Assembly (NCBI GenBank): GCA_033961575.1
Contig: CM066738.1
Span: 90,283,478-90,347,477 of the forward strand
DNA from: Aselliscus stoliczkanus
Taxonomy: Eukaryota; Chordata; Mammalia; Chiroptera; Hipposideridae
DNA length: 64,000 bases
Reading direction: 5' to 3'
Each line of letters starts with the position of its first letter. The stretch's first letter is position 1. Under the pieces are notes generated by a model, which saw only the letters and a program-made list of their open reading frames with translations, made no database searches and was not told the origin of the DNA. Positions 1 to 11,099 of the stretch are shown here, one piece after another. A program made the position numbers and the translations under genes.

Positions 1-300
1 AAGCACATTACAACGCCATATTTCCCATTCTTCCCTCCCATCTGTTTTAGTTACCACACATTATACTATTATATATTTCTTATGGTGTACATCTGCTGGT
101 AATGATTTTTCTCAGTTTTCATTTGTCTGAAAAACACTATTTTCTCTTTATTTTTGAAAGTTCTTTTAACTGGTAGAGAACTCTGTGTTGACTTAATTTT
201 TAGCATTTAAAATTGTTTTCCATTGTCTTCTGGCTCAAATAATTGCTGATGTATAATAAGTTATTATATATATATAGTTATTATATATATATATATATAG

Positions 301-355
<55 letters not shown>

Positions 356-2230
356 TATATATATATATATCCCTCTATATAATATGGCATTTCCTTTCTC
401 GGGCTCCCTTCATGATTTTTCTCTTTACTTTTCTTTTGATTTTCAGCAGTTCAATATGATGTGTGTATGTGTTTTTATTTTGGGTGTAGGTATTTATCCT
501 GATTGGTGTTCTCTGAACTTCTTGGAATTGGAATTTGGTTGCTTTCATTAATTTTGGAAAATTCTTAGTCATTGTCTCTTTCAATTGTTTTTATTTCCAC
601 TTCTTTCCCTGTTCTTCTTCTGAGATTTCAATTATGTGTATGTTACTTATTTGACATTGTCCCACAGCTTTTGGATGCTCTTTTCTGACTATTTTCTTTT
701 TTTCCATTTTTATTTTTTTCTGTTTTAGCTTCAGTATTTTTTGTTGACATATCATCAAGTTCACTGCTTTTTTTTTTTTCTCCTCTGTGTGGACTCTTCT
801 TATGAGTCCACCAAAGGCATTCTTCTTCATCTCTTTTATCTATTTCTATCATTTTCATTTGCTCCTCTCTTACAGTTTCCATTTTTCTGTCTGTTCTGTA
901 TTATCTCCTATACCTTCATACATGTTCTCCACTTTTCCACTGAAGTGTTTAGCATATTAATTATAGTTACTTTAAATCTTTTACCTAGGAGTTGAAGCAC
1001 ATGGATTATATTTGTGTCTGTTTTCCTTAGTTTTTTTTCCTCCTAATAGTCTGAGTTCTTGCTTCATAAATTTTGTTAAAAGCTAAGTATTTTGAGTATG
1101 ACAGTAGAGACTAAGACAAATAGTATTTTTTTATTAGAAATGGGTATGCACTTTCCTTTATTATATCTTTAATAGTGGTAGTGGGGAGTGTTACATCAAT
1201 CTAATTTGGAGTTGAACTGGGTTTCGGCTTTGTTCTTGCTATGTTTACTCTTGGTTTATCACAGGCTTCAAATTCCTGTAGCATTACCTTGTGCATGGGA
1301 GAAGGACTCGTTTTGCTAAGCTATTTTCCCAGTGTCTGATTCACCATTAGCATTGGATCTTCTCTGTGTGCCTGAGACTCACAGATATGTTCCTGAGATT
1401 AACTCTGAATGTTCTTGACCCTCCCCTCCCCATAAACTGCTGTTATTCGTTACTCAGTACTTGCTAGCCTGGTTGAGGGTGGGGGAGCTGGTGGGCACCC
1501 TCTATTGTCCTGGGTCAGCCTTAGTCTTAGGCAGATGCTTTGTCCATGGGTCACACGTGTGGAGGAGCCCTATCCATGACCCTGCCTCTCTCTCAGTGAT
1601 ATGGGCTCTCTATTGTTCTGGACACAGGATGTTTTTCTGTCCCATTCTTTTCCCCAGGGATAGAGGTTTTTTCTGAGCTCTTCCTTCAGCCATGATGTGT
1701 CTTCACTTGTACCTTGCACCTTGAGAATTACAGGGTTTTATGCTATTCTTCTAGCCTTTTGTTCTGTAGGAGAGACAGAGGAGCTGAATCCATGTGGGAC
1801 TTTTTGCCTTCCCTACAGTTGCTGCTACGCCTCCCTTCCAGTCCTGCACCACCTGCACCACGTGGGAAACTTTCTGTACTCTCTCACCTTCCCCCAACTT
1901 TCTTGTGAGTATCCAGTGTGGTCCATGGGAAAAAGCCTGAGAATAGGTACTAATTCCCTTTGTACCTGTGACTCCTAGTGTTTCTATATTCTCTCACTTT
2001 GCCATACTTAGCCTTCAGCAGTTGTTACACATTTTGTCTGAGTTCTCACCAGATAAGGTGACGATGCACCTGCCTCAGATGCTGTGCTTGTGTCTTATCT
2101 CTCCTTGGAGGATTTCCTTTTTCATAGGTTTTGGGCATATCAGTTGTCCTGCAACCCTAGCTCTCGGATGACTTCAAGAAAAACTATAGTTTTATAGATT
2201 AGCTTTCTCAAGGTGAGGATGATTTTTTTT
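1..2230. mobile_element. Old L1 (L1M-type) non-ORF sequence
   Basis: This stretch reads like the non-coding (probably 5' UTR) part of an old mammalian L1, most likely in antisense. It keeps the familiar order: a phrase about 'fulfilled by' CCATTGTCTTCTGGCT near 223, then TTGTCCCACAGCTTTTGG near 655, then pyrimidine-rich text with short G/C-rich blocks to about 2230. No long open frame survives. Family and orientation are from memory of the consensus, so I give no subfamily. A (TA)n tract interrupts it at 264-370. Confidence 0.5.
264..370. repeat. (TA)n microsatellite
   Basis: The tract is almost pure TA dinucleotides, with a few interruptions (TAGTTA) in its left third. The length (~105 bp) is large enough to form cruciforms and to vary between individuals. 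Confidence 0.95.
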
Positions 2231-3928
2231 TCTGTGTTTTCTATGTCCTACACAGAAGCCAGATATTTTTTTTCTGTTGTTTGTTTAATTTGCTAACCTA
2301 CTTGTTATGGTGTTCCCTGGAGATATGTTCAAGAGATTTTTAATGTTTTCAGACATAGATATAGTAAAAACAGTTTGTTTTATAGTATTTCTGTGATATT
2401 TATAAAACATGAAGTCTTTGTGACTATATTTTTGCTGTCTGTTGTTTCTGCTGCTTTTTGAACATATTCACTTATTTGTGTCCCTGCTTATAGTAACGAT
2501 AGGCTGCTCATTTCCCTTGAAATTTTATTTGGGGAAGTTCTCCAGGTCTTAAAATGAGGACACTGTCCTCCATAAAAAGCTTGTATTTGTTTTGCTGGAT
2601 CTTTAGTTTTTAAAGTAATTGATTACTTAAATCAATTCATGAATGGTTGGAGGTTTCTTTGATTGTACTGGGGATTCAAATGTGGATGTACACCCATATA
2701 TATGACTGACATCTTAGGATTGGACTGAATCTTTCTCTCCTTTCTGTCCTTCTTTCCATGCTTTTCCCTTGTTCTCATTAATACCAAGGCAATTAACCTC
2801 CAGTTTTGGTAAGGGAAGCTGTGAAGATAAAACACTCTAGAAAGACTCACTCATACTGACACATAGAGACATAGAAATGTGGGAGCATTGAATTCAAAGA
2901 ATCAATCCTTTAAAAATATCATGCCCTCACAGCAGAATATTAAAGAAGATAGTCTGTAGGAGAAAGAGGTATTCCACCAAGGGACCCTTCCATCTCTGTT
3001 ATTACCTGTCTTTCGTACACAGACAAGTAACAGCTGGCCCATAAGGCCTGTTTGCTACAATATAGACTGTAGGAGGAAAATTACTGGATGCTGGATCAAC
3101 AACTCACTAGGTGGTCTAAGAATCCGAGGGTAGAAATCTGGGCAGAGACAGCATTATTACTTTGTTGGAGAGCTGAGCTGGGGATTTCAACTGGCTGGAA
3201 TTTATTCTACAGAGAAGGTCACTGAGACCTGTCCTGTGTCTATCTTCTTGGAGCCAATCAGTGGTTTCCTAGGATTTTCTGCACGCTAGCGGCCGAAACC
3301 TTTTTTTCAATAAGCCTACTCTCCATGTCCTCCATAGGCCTTCAGCAAAAAACAAATGTTGATCTTACAAATTTTTTTGACATAGAAAGCTATACCTCTC
3401 TGGCTCTCCCTAAGCCAGACAGAGTTCAGAGTTTATCAAAAATCAATAAAAATTTAAATAAAGGAATATCATTACAGCCTGGAAAATCAGGAATATAAAC
3501 AAAAGCCAGCTTTATCCATTTTCTATCTTCTTATAGATGAGAACTTCAAGGCCAAAAATTACCTTTTTGTTGCTCAGACTTGAGAACTCCAGGAGTGGTC
3601 TTTGAAATTCACATCTTGGCTTTGTTTCAATTTGTTATGATCATGAAACAAAAACAAACAAACAAAAAAGAGCTTTGCTCCCGTGTTCCTTTAAATGACT
3701 CTGCCTACTTTTCCCACCATGCATGGAACAGAAAAACAGCCAAACATTTTGCAGAAAATTCATCCCTGAAAGTTGTAATGTGACCCTAGCCCAATGTTAG
3801 CCCTGTTCTACAAACTTGGATGTTAAAAAAGCAGTACAAAGATTGTTTTTATTTATTTAGAAGGGATTGTTCAGTCTAGAAGGGACTTAAGGTAGCTTAC
3901 CAGGATGTGTAAAATACAGCAAAATGGC
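2231..3928. other. Unclassified, mostly unique DNA
   Basis: I recognise no gene and no repeat family here. The part from 3180 to 3310 is richer in G/C and contains a rare CpG-bearing string (CTAGCGGCCGAAACC at about 3287), which could be the remains of an LTR or unique sequence. No splice-bounded open frame stands out. Confidence 0.5.
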
Positions 3929-4025
3929 AGAAAGAAAGAAGGAAAGAAAGGAAAAAAGAAAGAAGGAAAGAAAGGAAGGAAGGAGGGAAGGAAGGAAGGA
4001 AGGAAGGAAGGAAGGAAGGAAGGAA

Positions 4026-4071
<46 letters not shown>

Positions 4072-4161
4072 GAGAAAGAAAGAAAGAATGAAAGAGGGAG
4101 GAAGGAAAGAAGGAAGGAAGAAAGGAAGAAGGAAGGCAGGACGAAAGAAAGAAAGGGAGAA
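3929..4161 (+). repeat. (GAAA)n/(GGAA)n polypurine tract
   Basis: About 230 bp of nearly pure purines on the plus strand: mixed GAAA and GGAA units, a long (GGAA)n core at about 3975-4029 and a long (GAAA)n core at about 4029-4069. Frames on both strands stay open only because the repeat lacks stop codons; they are not genes. Long homopurine tracts with mirror symmetry can form triplex (H-) DNA. Confidence 0.97.
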
Positions 4162-4784
4162 GTAAATAGAGTTAAACATTTCACAAATACTATCTCTGAA
4201 TTTGCCACAAATTTGGTTATAAAATATAATTTATATTTCCTTAAAAAGAAAATCTGGTGAATTATCCAAATTATATAGTATCTCATCAGGCAAAATTAGA
4301 TGTGTTTTTCAAGAGACCTAGAATTCTCCTAATACTGACACCAGCTAGGAAGGTCTCTCATGGATCATCATAAAGAGAACCCTAAGTAAAAGCATAAGCA
4401 ACACCCTTTCCAAACAAATTTAGGTAGTGACACAGCACATGGTCCTTGGAAATTTTTCTTGTGGGGCCTCTGAACATTGAACAATGACACTGCACAAAAA
4501 CATAATCAATATAAATAACACCATAGACATAGAGGAACAAAACAGTATATACTGGAAGTCCTGGGCATTAAAGAGTGTTTCTGTGTCTTAGTAGATTATA
4601 GAATGAATTCATGGAAGACATGTGCATGAAGATGGATATTTGGACTAAGAAAATTATTTCTTGAAACCACTAAGGCCTGTTGGAAATCAATATCTTGTAT
4701 GTTTTTGAAGTCTTCTAAATATATTGAGTAGATGCATGGGAAATACAAGTAAGTTCTCCTAATAACTCTAAGTTCGTGAGAGCT
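4162..4784. other. No recognisable feature
   Basis: A/T-rich sequence without a recognised repeat or open frame. Confidence 0.5.
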
Positions 4785-4860
4785 AGTGTGATAAGACTTT
4801 GTATCCTTAACAAAGTGTCTAGGATATAGTAAATGCTTAATAACTAGTAGTCATTGAATT
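4785..4860 (+). mobile_element. L2 3' end fragment
   Basis: The string TAGGATATAGTAAATGCTTAATAA matches in form the L2 end 'cacatagtaggtgctcaataa' after heavy decay. It is only a fragment, and an MIR tail is the alternative. Confidence 0.45.
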
Positions 4861-4924
4861 AAGCCAAAGAGGAAGAAATGTACATGGGTGGCATAGAGAA
4901 TAGTGAGAAGACTGGCCTGACTGA

Positions 4925-5215
4925 AAAGGACTCTTGTTGGAGAGAAGTTCAAGCATCGCTTTTTTCAGGAGGCTTTTCTTGACTATACATCTTCAAACTG
5001 AGTTAATCATTTATTGTGCAAAGCTCTTTCTCTGCCTTTGACAGGCCCCTACCACAGAATATCCTCTTGCATTATGATTATCTGCTTACTGGTCTGTTTT
5101 CCTTTCTTCTCTACTGCCAGGCCAGGAGATCCTTCAATACAAGGGTTCAGGATTTTACACTGTTGTATCTCAAATCTTAATTTTCAATTAATGTTTAATG
5201 AATTTAATTAATAAG
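4925..5215 (+). mobile_element. L2 LINE 3' fragment
   Basis: In order it carries L2 3'-region landmarks: TTCAGGAGGCTTTTCTTGACT (near 4965), the ATTATCTGCTTACTGGTCTGTTTTCC region (near 5076), and a degenerate AATGTTTAATGAATTTAATTAAT end. All are in the plus orientation. Divergence is typical of this ancient family. Confidence 0.7.
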
Positions 5216-5740
5216 AATATTAGGCCTGATTATTGGATGGTCTAAAGGAATTTGAACTCCATCCTGTAAGAAGACTGTGTTTTACAGAAAAGAAATTAAG
5301 TCTCTTGAACAAGTGAGTTACATAGAAAACTTTTCCAGGAATGTGAGTTGTAAGAACAGAGTCCTAGAATCGGGAGGGCCAGGATATCACAGTAAATAAA
5401 CACAAGCCTAAAACAGTTGTCCTAAAACAGCAGGTAATTTTTCACATCCAAATAGCTCATGCAGATGAAGTTTTGAGATAAAGTTTTGCTTGCATTATAT
5501 TTCTTCCTTTCCTTATCACACAAAATAAAAGATTATTTTTCCAAGTCCAAAAATAAATGTCCTTGCTATGCGTAGTCACATATCTTTAATATCTTTGGGG
5601 GAAAACCATAAAAACAGGATGAAAAAGGCAGTACTGAGAGCTGCCATGAGGTTTGTCTGTTTTGAAGGGAATGATAATAAAAGGGGAGTCACATCTCTGA
5701 GAGACAGAAAGTTGGGCTTTTTCCTACCACAAAAATAGCA
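5216..5740. other. No recognisable feature
   Basis: A/T-rich sequence; neither repeat family nor gene was recognised. Confidence 0.5.
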
Positions 5741-5810
5741 GTAGGGAGTCACTTAATCTTTCTTAGTGTCCATTTTCTTATTCATTAAAGTAAGGATAAT
5801 ATTTTCATAC
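5741..5810 (+). mobile_element. MIR SINE 3' fragment
   Basis: The order CACTTAATCTTTCTTAG, CCATTTTCTTATTCATTAAAG and AGGATAAT follows the MIR 3' half ('cttaacctctctgagcctcagtttcctcatctgtaaaatgggataat'), plus strand. Confidence 0.6.
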
Positions 5811-5811
5811 C

Positions 5812-5897
5812 ATGGGGCCGCTGAGGTCAGGGACTCTGTCTTATGCCCTGACACCACCAAACAGATAATCAATAAATATTTGTTCAAAGAATGGATC
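5812..5897 (+). mobile_element. L2 LINE 3' end
   Basis: GGTCAGGGACTCTGTCTTAT followed by CAATAAATATTTGTTCAAAG matches the L2 3' end well ('gcagggactgtgtctt ... caataaatatttgttgaatga'), plus strand, directly after the MIR piece. Confidence 0.75.
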
Positions 5898-6625
5898 AAT
5901 TATATTATGATTATAGCGTTGTGACAAGTCTACATATCCCAGGAATTGACATTATTATAAAAAATAAAACCATTTTATATTTTTGCCATTCGATTTGGAA
6001 CCTCAGCCACAAAGGGGCAGTTTTTGCTCATATCCTGGGGCTCTCTGAGATGTAGCTGGTTGTGAGGCAGGGGAAGAGAGTGATGGTGATGAAGAAATGG
6101 CAAGATACTTTGTTTAGCTCTGGGTGTCTTGGAAGATGTTTACAGAGCCTGGTCATTTCTGTAGAAGATTCTGGATTCCAACTTGCTTGTCAGAGGCTTT
6201 TGTGTCAACAGATGGAATTGATGTGTGTCTAATTTTAACTCAAGTGGAACAGACATTTATTTTGAGAAGACAGTATCCTTTTGTGAATGGCTGCAATTGC
6301 CTGTGGGCTGGGTCAGAGCTGAAATTTTTGATCATCTTTCTTAGCAGTTGGAAAAGATTTTATTGACTTTTTACCTGGCCAAGATATGATCTCTTCCTCT
6401 AACTTTCTAAAGGATGATTAGGAGAATTTATTTTTAACTCCCCAACATGCCTTATCTGTTGCACATTTCCTGGAGTCTATCTGGTATAGCCTTCATATAT
6501 ATCTGAAGGAACGCTCAAGCAGTAACCTATTATGGCATTTGGGGGACCACATTTCCTTCAGGATACAACAGCTGTTATGAGAGGAAGGATCACTGAACTG
6601 ATAGATAAATCAGGAATCCATTCCT
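5898..6625. other. No recognisable feature
   Basis: No recognised repeat. A reading frame of 80 codons at 6124-6366 has no recognisable homology and no signs of being an exon. Confidence 0.45.
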
Positions 6626-6720
6626 AGATCTCCACTTACTAGAAGTGTAACCTAAGGTACCTCAGGCATAAGACCTGCTAAGGGCCTCTATGTATTCTTT
6701 TATAAAATATATATCTATAC
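6626..6720 (+). mobile_element. Possible MIR fragment
   Basis: CCACTTACTAGAAGTGTAACC resembles the MIR core 'ccacttactagctgtgtgacc', and the following CCTCAGGCATAAG... TATAAAATAT fits the MIR 3' half loosely. Confidence 0.5.
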
Positions 6721-7417
6721 ACAATGTTCCTTTTTTTACTCCATAAATATGCCTGGAACTTACGTTGTTCATCTTTACACCTAAACCTTTCAAGACATGT
6801 GTAAGTTATTTTTCTTGGACTCACTAAGGCCTGTGCTTTAAAGATGGAATTGGGCATGGGAAAAGAAAGAGATGAAGGAAATTTCTCAAGAATGCCTTCA
6901 AGAAAGGGCTGCTTCTATTTGGAAGTTAGTAATATCAAATACCCTAAGTAGGACAGAATTACCTCTTGGTAGGGAGCCAGTAGCAATGGATGAGTTCAGA
7001 TTGGTGTTTTCCCAAGACCGTATACGATGACATACTTTTCTCAAGACCAGGTGCTATTCAGAGGTACTTAAAGGGTCACGGGCAACTTCATTCTGAGAAA
7101 CATTCCATTCAAGTTAAGGAATGTCTACTGGAGCCTTGTTTATGCCTGAGCATATGGTATATGCTGCTAGAATAAGTATTAGGAATGGTCCTTGCTCTCA
7201 AGGAGTTCCCAGTGTCCTGTGGGTATGGGATAGAGACACAAGAAATAATCAGAACACAATGGTAGAGTATAATAAGACCTAAGTGGAATGCAACCCAAGT
7301 ACGGTGGCAGAAGGAGCAATGGGAATGTCTGGAAATGTCAACTCAGATTCCACTAGCTCTGGAAACCTCGAAAAATCATTTTGTTTTTCTGGGCATCATT
7401 ATTTCATCTTTTCAATG
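6721..7417. other. No recognisable feature
   Basis: Unique-looking sequence without a recognised repeat or exon. Confidence 0.45.
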
Positions 7418-7500
7418 AGGGTTGGTATAGTGTAGCAGTTAAGTGTGAGTCCTGGACCCAAACAGACCTAGGATCTCTATCAGTAACTAGCCCATAAGTG
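7418..7500 (+). mobile_element. MIR SINE 5' half
   Basis: GGTATAGTGTAGCAGTTAAG, then GAGTCCTGGACCCAAACAGACC, then CAGTAACTAG gives the MIR tRNA-derived head in order, including the decayed A-box region (TAGTGTAGCAGTTAAG). Confidence 0.8.
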
Positions 7501-7639
7501 TGTCTTCGGTGAATTCAGTGATACTTCCTTTCCTCCAGGAAGGGCTCATTGTCAGCTTGTTGAACAGAGTGTTAAGTATCAGATCCCACCCACTTAGCTC
7601 CTCGTGGCACACTTTTGTTCAGTGCCTAAACTGCACAAC

Positions 7640-7835
7640 AGTGTATGGCAGCGCTTGGTCTATCTTGGCTCTGTTACAGTCTTGCTTGCTGGTGTTTTGC
7701 AAGTTTCTTAACATCCTTAAGCTTCACCTTCCTTACCTGCAAAGTAGGAGTAATAATAATATTTACTTAGTAGCAGTGTTTTGAAGATTAAGTGCAATAA
7801 CAGATACAAAGTGCAAGGTGTAGACTAAACATTTG
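7640..7835 (+). mobile_element. MIR SINE core and 3' half
   Basis: CTTGGCTCTGTTACAG, GCAAGTTTCTTAACATCC, CCTTACCTGCAAAG, GTAATAATAATA and GAAGATTAAGTGCAATAACA follow the MIR core-to-3' order, plus strand. About 140 bp of non-MIR sequence lies between this and the MIR head ending near 7500, so it is either one interrupted MIR or two copies. Confidence 0.8.
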
Positions 7836-7884
7836 ATGTAGGTTATCACTAATACATCAAGAAAATTTTGAAAATGCTAGGATG

Positions 7885-8075
7885 TGTTCAATAAACACTC
7901 ATTTTTGAGAGCCAAGAAGGGAAAAGGATCACCATGAACTAGAGATGGCTTTGTGGAGGAGACGTGCAATGGATGGGCCTTGAAGGATGAGTGGAGTTTA
8001 GATGAGCACATATTTGAGTGTTGGAGGTCATCGAGAGGGCATGACCACCAGTTGACCTGAGAGCTAGACCGAGGC
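7885..8075 (-). mobile_element. L2 LINE fragment
   Basis: On the plus strand, GGGCCTTGAAGGATGAGTGGAGTTTAGATGAG reads as the complement of the L2 3' coding region ('gggccttgaaggatgagtaggagtt'). The preceding GTGTTCAATAAACACTCATT also fits L2. Confidence 0.6.
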
Positions 8076-8089
8076 AATCAGAGGCTCCT

Positions 8090-8191
8090 CAACCACCCCA
8101 GTGTGTTATTGGGAACACCTGGATGGTTCCAGAGGCCCCCCCGCCGCCCTCATCCACTCCATCGTATTACTGAAAGCACCTGGATGGTTCA
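8090..8191. repeat. Imperfect 41-bp direct repeat, spacing 61 bp
   Basis: 8090-8130 and 8151-8191 align without gaps at 31 of 41 positions. The strongest part is CACCTGGATGGTTC, identical at 8116-8129 and 8177-8190. A C/G-rich linker lies between. The origin is unknown: an old local duplication is the simplest reading. Confidence 0.75.
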
Positions 8192-8199
8192 CGTAAGGG

Positions 8200-8780
8200 A
8201 ACTTTGTTAAGGCCTCTACACAAACTTGAAGATTCTGGCAGATGGGTGTGGATCTCTATTCATCTTGCGGCAGCCAAGACAAGCTTCTTGGTAAGTTCCC
8301 TCATTTATTAAAACTGCCATCTCCCCAGTGTGGAGTGGCCTATGTCTTTCTTTTCTCCTGTCTCTCTTTGCCCTCTGCTTATGGGGGCCAGTTTGGGAAT
8401 GAACACTGGGATAACATTCCAGGAAGGAGGAACTCCATCAAGGCTGGGGTAAGTGTAGTGTGTGAAGAACAAGCGAGCAAATTTTCTTTTTTGGAATAAT
8501 AGAAACTTCATGTTGGGAGAGCCAAAAGGAGGGCAGTAGTATTCTGATGCTTCAGAATATTTAGGGATGAAAAAAGAGTTGTGAGGGGGGCACTGTTGTT
8601 AAAACATCCAGATTGGGCCCCTCACCTTCTCAGGCTAACATCTGTGTTCTCCCAGAAAAGAAGTGTCACCTTTGTAGAATGCAAAGGAGCTCTATGATTT
8701 CCTAATGAGATACATGGCTGATGTTACTCTAGTCTCATCCCTTTATAAAGGGTCTGCCTTTTCTCTCTGGCAGATTTTAG
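8200..8780. other. No recognisable feature
   Basis: Unique-looking sequence. Two overlapping open frames of 67-85 codons on opposite strands (8242-8511) show no recognisable protein. Confidence 0.45.
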
Positions 8781-9126
8781 GACTTTCTCTTCCCTTAATT
8801 TTTTGAAATTTTATAGATATGTGTCCCGGTATATTGTTGTCTCAAATTCTCAGGTTTTCAAATTCTTACAACCCGAAGACTTATGTCTTTTTTTTTTTTT
8901 CTTACATTGGGAACATTTTCAGGCATTATTTTTTAAATATTGCCTCTTCTCCATTTTTTTTTCTCTGATGGCTATTTCTAAAACTCAGATGGAATTATAA
9001 TTTCTGGATCAAGTTCCCTTATCATTTAATATTTGTCTCATATTTTCTCTTTTCTGTGTGAATTCAACTTAACATTTAGCTTGCTGGTTACTTTTCAGCT
9101 TGTCTTTTTTTTTTTTTTTTTTACCA

Positions 9127-9143
9127 TTATATTTTTCATTTTA
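9127..9143. repeat. Target-site duplication of the 9144-9246 SINE
   Basis: 17 bp identical to 9247-9263. Confidence 0.9.
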
Positions 9144-9246
9144 TTTTATTTTTGAGGGCAGTGTCACTGGCCCTCATATGTGGAACCGAACCGGGGCCGC
9201 TGGCTTCCCAGGCCAGCGCTTAACCACCACGCCACTCGGCCGGCCC
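9144..9246 (-). mobile_element. tRNA-derived SINE, short form
   Basis: Read on the minus strand it starts GGGCCGGCCGAGTGGCG, carries A-box-like (GAGTGGCGTGGTGGTTAAG) and B-box-like (GGTTCGGTTCC) pol III promoter boxes, and ends GACACTGCCCTC plus A-rich tail. A 17-bp target-site duplication, TTATATTTTTCATTTTA, flanks it at 9127-9143 and 9247-9263 with no mismatch, so the insertion is fairly young. The copy is only ~103 bp and stops where long copies (46551, 49464, 54280) continue. Confidence 0.9.
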
Positions 9247-9330
9247 TTATATTTTTCATTTTAAACTCTCTGGTTCTTTGTCATAGTTGCCTACGCTTGT
9301 TTCATAATCTCCTATCTTTGTTTTATAACT

Positions 9331-9391
9331 TTTTTCTTTTCTTTTCTTTTCTTTTCTTTTCTTTTCTTTCTTTCTTTTTTTTTGGGGGGGG
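9331..9391. repeat. (CTTTT)n with G8 run
   Basis: CTTTT units, then CTTT units and T9, followed by eight G at 9384-9391. This is simple sequence. Confidence 0.95.
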
Positions 9392-9526
9392 AATGTGACT
9401 ATCACCCTAAAGTTATTTAAATATATTATTTTAAAAGCTTTTCAGATTACTCTGTTATCTGTTTCCTGTTGTAGTGTTAGCTTTCCTCAGATTATTTTTC
9501 CACATGACTTTCCCACACACATTTTC

Positions 9527-9969
9527 TTTTTTTATTGGGGTGACAATTGTTAGCAAAGTTACATAGCTTTCAGTTGTACAATTCTGCAATGCATCATCTA
9601 TGTATCACATTGTGCCTTCACCACCCAGAGTCAATTCTCCTCCCATCACCATATATTTGATCCCTTTCCCTCCCCTACCACTCCCCTTCCCCCTTACCCT
9701 CTGGTAACCACTAAACTATTATCTGTGTATATGAGTTTTTGTTTCTTCACTTGTTTGTCTTCTTCCTTTGTTTTCAGTTCTATATACCACATACCAGCGA
9801 AATCAAATGGTTCTCAACTTTTTCTGTCTGACTTATTTTGCTTAGCTTAATAATCTCAAGATCCACCCATGTTGTTGCAAATGGCACTATTTCATCTTTT
9901 CTTATGGCAGAGTAGTATTCCACTGTGTATATATACCACATCTTCTTTACCCAATCATCTATCGAGGGA
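9527..9969 (-). mobile_element. 5'-truncated young L1, 3' end with TSD
   Basis: On the minus strand it holds the end of L1 ORF2, then a 3' UTR that includes a G-rich block (AGAGGGTAAGGGGGAAGG), then CCCCAATAAAAAAAG. A 13-bp direct repeat, CACACACATTTTC, flanks it exactly at 9514-9526 and 9970-9982. The truncated ~443-bp body, A-rich tail and duplications are the standard marks of target-primed reverse transcription. Confidence 0.9.
9780..9969 (-). pseudogene. L1 ORF2 protein C-terminal fragment
   Basis: The last ~63 codons of L1 ORF2 are open up to a stop at 9780. The frame contains the family's recognisable block EYYSAIRKDEI, then FATTWVDLE and SKISQTEK. In a full L1 this is the extreme C-terminus after the Cys-rich region; the endonuclease and reverse transcriptase are absent. 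It cannot encode a working protein. The intact frame over this short stretch agrees with a young insertion. Confidence 0.85.
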
Positions 9970-10140
9970 CACACACATTTTCATTGTCCCTGAGAGCCTC
10001 TTTCTGGGGTGGCAAATTAGAAGCTGTCTGTCCACATTATCACTACGGCGGTGGCTCCTTCTGGCAGTCTATATTTCGCTTTTAGAGATATTTTTGTTGG
10101 TTTTGAGTGTGGCTTTGTAGTAATCAATTTATTTCTTATA

Positions 10141-10477
10141 TCTAGATGGTTTGGTGCAAGGTGTGGAGATTTTTATAAAGTGTACAGTCCACTTTTTTAA
10201 AATCAGAAATATAAAAGTACCTGTTTCTAAGATCTCCTTTATTTTATAATTCTTTAAGTTCCTTTAGGTATATAACTACATGTTGAAAGAAAAATTATAG
10301 GCTTTAAATCTTCACTTTGTTTTTTCATTTCTTAAAAAGGTCAAATCAGTTTTTGCCAAGCAAAATGGCATCTGTACTAAAATATACAGGACACTGAGTT
10401 TTTGTTTGTGTTAAGCCTTACTTGCTGTTTATTTCCAAACAAAACTAAAACTGTGTTTAATTTTTCATATGATCTAG
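10141..10477. other. No recognisable feature
   Basis: A/T-rich, no recognised repeat. Confidence 0.45.
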
Positions 10478-10479
10478 AA

Positions 10480-10679
10480 CTGCACTAAACAATATGATAG
10501 CAACTAGCTACATGTGGCTATTTAAATTAAACTAAATTAAAATAAGATAAAACTAAAAATTCAGTTTTTAGTAGTACTAGCCACATTTTAAGTTCTTAGT
10601 AGCCACACATGGTTACCATATAGTATGGCACAAATATAAAACATTTTCATCATCATACAGATTTCTGTTGGACAGCACA
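10480..10679. mobile_element. Non-autonomous DNA transposon (MER type, probably hAT)
   Basis: It has a near-palindromic layout: CTAGCTACATGTGGCTATTTAAAT on the left, AGTAGCCACACATGGTTACC on the right, and an end TTTCTGTTGGACAGCAC that mirrors the decayed start CTGCACTAAACAATATGA. I recognise the 'gccacatgtggcta ... attggacagc' type from mammalian genomes but cannot name the subfamily with certainty. Confidence 0.65.
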
Positions 10680-11099
10680 CTTATTTAAATCTTTGAAATT
10701 CTAGTGATATAAATGGAATTTGTCCTTACAAATATATGTATTTATATTTATTTGGGTGTGTGATTTCACAGATAATGCTGAGTTTCTATAGTGAACAATG
10801 TTTAATATGACTAGCAAACCACCAAGAATTTAGTTCTGTGACATATTGCATATATGTATTTAGATCCTTTAGCTAAAATCCTATCCCTATGAATAGGCTA
10901 TGAATTCTTCACTGGTAGAATTCCAATTGGAGTAGTCCCAATTATACTGCTGCAAATGCCTTGTATTTCTCTGTCCTGATATATCAGGAATCAAGATCGA
11001 TCAGAGTAATTTAAAAGACTTACATATCCCATCTTTTGGGAGTAAAAGTAACAGCTACATCTATTATTCATTTTTGCCTGAATAAGAAAATCACTTCTA

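Larger units (their letters stand above)
8781..10140. mobile_element. Old L1-like non-ORF sequence hosting younger insertions
   Basis: T-rich text such as AGGCATTATTTTTTAAATATTGCCTCTTC (about 8922) resembles the same old L1 UTR type as the start of the window. A short SINE and a truncated L1 are inserted into it at 9144-9246 and 9527-9969. Family assignment is weak. Confidence 0.35.

Noticed and set aside
243..551. 102-codon frame rich in Tyr/Ile
   Set aside because: Mostly a translation of the (TA)n tract.
3871..4286. Open frames of 86-129 codons on both strands
   Set aside because: They translate the polypurine repeat into Lys/Glu/Arg or Phe/Leu/Ser repeats; composition alone keeps them open.
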